5,187 bases of DNA, from assembly GCA_903930165.1 (NCBI GenBank), contig CAIYXO010000878.1, positions 1-5,187 of the forward strand. Reading direction: 5' to 3'. Below, in pieces: positions 5,167 to 5,187 of the stretch. Origin of the DNA: an uncultured Verrucomicrobiota bacterium. GTDB taxonomy: Bacteria; Verrucomicrobiota; Verrucomicrobiia; Limisphaerales; UBA9464. The notes beneath the pieces are model-generated. The model had not been told where the DNA came from and made no database searches. It saw only the letters and a list, made by a program, of their open reading frames with translations. Numbering within the stretch: position 1 is the stretch's first letter; each line of letters starts with the position of its first letter. A program made the translations under genes and the position numbers.

Positions 5167-5187
5167 GGATTCCCGATCGCCTGCCCC

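Overview
The window is GC-rich DNA, roughly two-thirds G+C by eye. All five recognisable genes lie on the minus strand, so the transcriptional order runs from the right end to the left. The likely source is an environmental bacterium of the Verrucomicrobiota or a neighbouring PVC/Acidobacteria-like lineage. This rests on the gene repertoire (a PocR-AraC fusion, a PAS-NarX-type kinase, a radical SAM enzyme with an SGDGEPTL motif) and on intergenic repeats with 8-bp periodicity. It is a weak inference, because no rRNA or phylogenetic marker is present.

Layout from right to left: (1) 5166-4273, a complete radical SAM iron-sulfur enzyme of unknown substrate, resembling COG0731. (2) 4272-3902, a gene-free stretch of 371 bp. 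It holds an octamer-periodic inverted repeat element on the side of the radical SAM gene, and on the other side a perfect 17-bp palindrome with two related half-boxes and a hairpin, placed upstream of the next gene. (3) 3901-3017, an AraC-family regulator with an N-terminal cysteine-rich PocR sensory domain. (4) 2955-1792, a soluble PAS-HisKA_3-HATPase histidine kinase. (5) 1795-1040, a NarL/FixJ-type response regulator whose ATG overlaps the kinase stop codon (ATGA). (6) 1039-479, a second gene-free stretch of 561 bp with two more degenerate repeat elements and a short direct repeat. (7) 478-1, the N-terminal 159 codons of a heavy-metal P-type ATPase of the CcoI/FixI type, which runs off the left edge.

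The PocR-AraC regulator, kinase and response regulator lie 61 bp apart and then overlap by 4 bp, so they may form one transcription unit of three signalling proteins. The kinase and response regulator are almost certainly a cognate pair. What they sense, and whether they control the metal ATPase, the radical SAM enzyme or distant genes, cannot be told from this window. The strongest unexplained signals are the palindrome with its phased half-boxes upstream of the PocR-AraC gene, and the recurring octamer repeat elements that fill both gene-free regions. I see no clear evidence for a wholly new multi-gene system.
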